From an uncultured Treponema sp. (GTDB lineage: Bacteria > Spirochaetota > Spirochaetia > Treponematales > Treponemataceae), in the NCBI GenBank assembly GCA_947165895.1, contig CAMVCB010000008.1:1-64000 (forward strand): a stretch of 64,000 bases of DNA. The letters run 5' to 3'. Positions 62,979 through 64,000 of this stretch are shown here, piece after piece. The first letter of the stretch is position 1. Each line of letters begins with the position of its first letter. Both the position numbers and the translations under genes were made by a program. Under the pieces are notes generated by a model. That model saw only the letters and a list, made by a program, of their open reading frames with translations. It did not search any database and was not told the DNA's origin.

Positions 62979-64000
62979 ATGACTTTAAGACCAGAATGGG
63001 AAGGATTCAAGGGACGTCTTTGGACAGAAGAAGTAAACGTTCGTGACTTTATTCAGAATAACTACACACCTTATGATGGTGATGAAAAATTCCTGGCAGG
63101 CCCTACTAAGGCTACAGAAAAACTTTTTGATGAACTTCAGAAACTTCAGAAAGAAGAACACAACAAGGTTTCTATCGGTAAAGATGGAAAGAAGAGAACT
63201 GGTGTTCTTGACCTTGAAACAAAAGTTGTAACAGGTCTTACAGCTTACGGTGCTGCATATATTTGTCCGGAAGGAAAAGAACTTGAAAAGGTAGTAGGTC
63301 TTCAGACTGATAAACCTTTGAAACGTGCTTTCATGCCTTACGGTGGAATTAACATGGCTGTACAGTCTTGCGAGATGTACGGTTACGAGGTTGATCCAGA
63401 ACTTAAAAAGATCTTCACAGAATATCACAAAACACATAACCAGGGTGTATTTGATATCTACACTCCAGAGCACCGCGCAGTTCGCTCTGCCCACATTTTG
63501 ACAGGTTTGCCTGATACATACGGCCGCGGACGTATCGTTGGTGACTACCGCCGTGTAGCTCTTTACGGTATTGACCAGCTTATCAAATACAAGCAGGAAG
63601 ACTTTGCTAACATCGGTGATGGTACAATGAGCGAAGACGTTTGCCGCCTCCGTGAAGAAGTAACAGACCAGATCAATGCTCTTAAAGGCATGAAGGAAAT
63701 GGCTGCTGCTTACGGTTTTGATATTTCTAAACCGGCAGCAAATGCCCGTGAAGCTGTACAGTGGCTTTACTTCGGTTACCTTGCAGCAATCAAAACTCAG
63801 AACGGTGCTGCTATGTCTGTTGGTCGTGTATCAACATTCCTCGACATCTACATCAGCCGCGATATGGCTGCCGGAAAACTTACAGAAGAAGAAGCACAGG
63901 AACTCATTGACCACCTGGTAATGAAGCTCCGCATGGTACGCTTTGCACGTATTGAATCTTACAACCAGCTCTTCTCTGGCGACCCAATCTGGGCTACTTT
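62979..64000 (+). CDS. pflB: Pyruvate formate-lyase (5' part)
   Basis: 340 residues are visible before the window ends; the frame stays open. It opens LRPEWEGFKGRLWTEEVNVR and shows KRAFMPYGGINMAVQSCEMYG and DTYGRGRIVGDYRRVALYG, all typical of PFL. The enzyme converts pyruvate and CoA to formate and acetyl-CoA using a glycyl radical. The Cys-Cys active site and glycyl-radical loop lie beyond the window. AGAGG precedes the ATG. Confidence 0.95.
   Translation, partial: MTLRPEWEGFKGRLWTEEVNVRDFIQNNYTPYDGDEKFLAGPTKATEKLFDELQKLQKEEHNKVSIGKDGKKRTGVLDLETKVVTGLTAYGAAYICPEGKELEKVVGLQTDKPLKRAFMPYGGINMAVQSCEMYGYEVDPELKKIFTEYHKTHNQGVFDIYTPEHRAVRSAHILTGLPDTYGRGRIVGDYRRVALYGIDQLIKYKQEDFANIGDGTMSEDVCRLREEVTDQINALKGMKEMAAAYGFDISKPAANAREAVQWLYFGYLAAIKTQNGAAMSVGRVSTFLDIYISRDMAAGKLTEEEAQELIDHLVMKLRMVRFARIESYNQLFSGDPIWAT

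Overview
The window looks like a chromosome segment of a host-associated, carbohydrate-fermenting Treponema or a close spirochaete. This rests on recognised gene content and order, not on a database search. The order rplU-rpmA-obgE-nadD-yqeK-LCP-rsfS and the block rpsP-khpA-rimM-trmD-rplS followed by a FliK-like gene, flhX and yraN are the main clues. Others are relaxed spirochaete-type lipoboxes, many c-di-GMP and phosphorelay proteins, and a starch, pyruvate formate-lyase and Na+-pumping oxaloacetate decarboxylase economy. No rRNA, tRNA, CRISPR array, transposase or integrase was seen.

Layout: 1-600 is non-coding and packed with short perfect hairpins. 636-7245 is a signalling cluster: REC/GGDEF/EAL protein, HPt protein, convergent diguanylate cyclase, large hybrid kinase. 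7433-12057 is the rplU to rsfS housekeeping run. 12176-18451 holds an acidic protein, a second hybrid kinase, pullulanase, secreted alpha-amylase and a membrane protein. 18580-22390 is oadGAB, with a double biotin domain in OadA and an exported-looking N-terminal extension on OadB.

22392-26139 is an AT-rich accessory island: a three-gene toxin-antitoxin-like operon ending in an HExxH protein, then an exported ankyrin protein coupled to a PLD-type nuclease. 26186-32187 carries argH, a polar amino-acid ABC transporter, an acyltransferase and an exported nuclease. 32287-38771 is the rpsP block, flagellar-export accessory genes and the EarP/EF-P pair. 38840-40821 encodes two exported proteins, a MACPF/perforin lipoprotein with a 13-base C tract and a small lipoprotein whose frame is broken at an eight-A tract.

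41018-47836 holds a neopullulanase, a cation antiporter, a CBS-PP2C phosphatase and a B12-type radical SAM protein. 47831-57718 is an XRE regulator, an evenly spaced operator array and a surface-polysaccharide locus (flippase, polymerase, six glycosyltransferases, one frameshifted). 57786-58416 is a PIN toxin-antitoxin pair. 58533-64000 has murA with Asp in place of the catalytic Cys, pepT, a beta-CASP RNase and the 5' part of pflB.

The genes suggest an anaerobe that degrades starch outside and inside the cell, ferments through PFL and decarboxylates oxaloacetate to pump sodium. It appears to control motility or attachment through c-di-GMP and to vary its surface through exported lipoproteins and polysaccharide. 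Several promoters follow a TTGNNN-17-TATAAT pattern, and some lie so close to the ATG that the mRNA should be leaderless.
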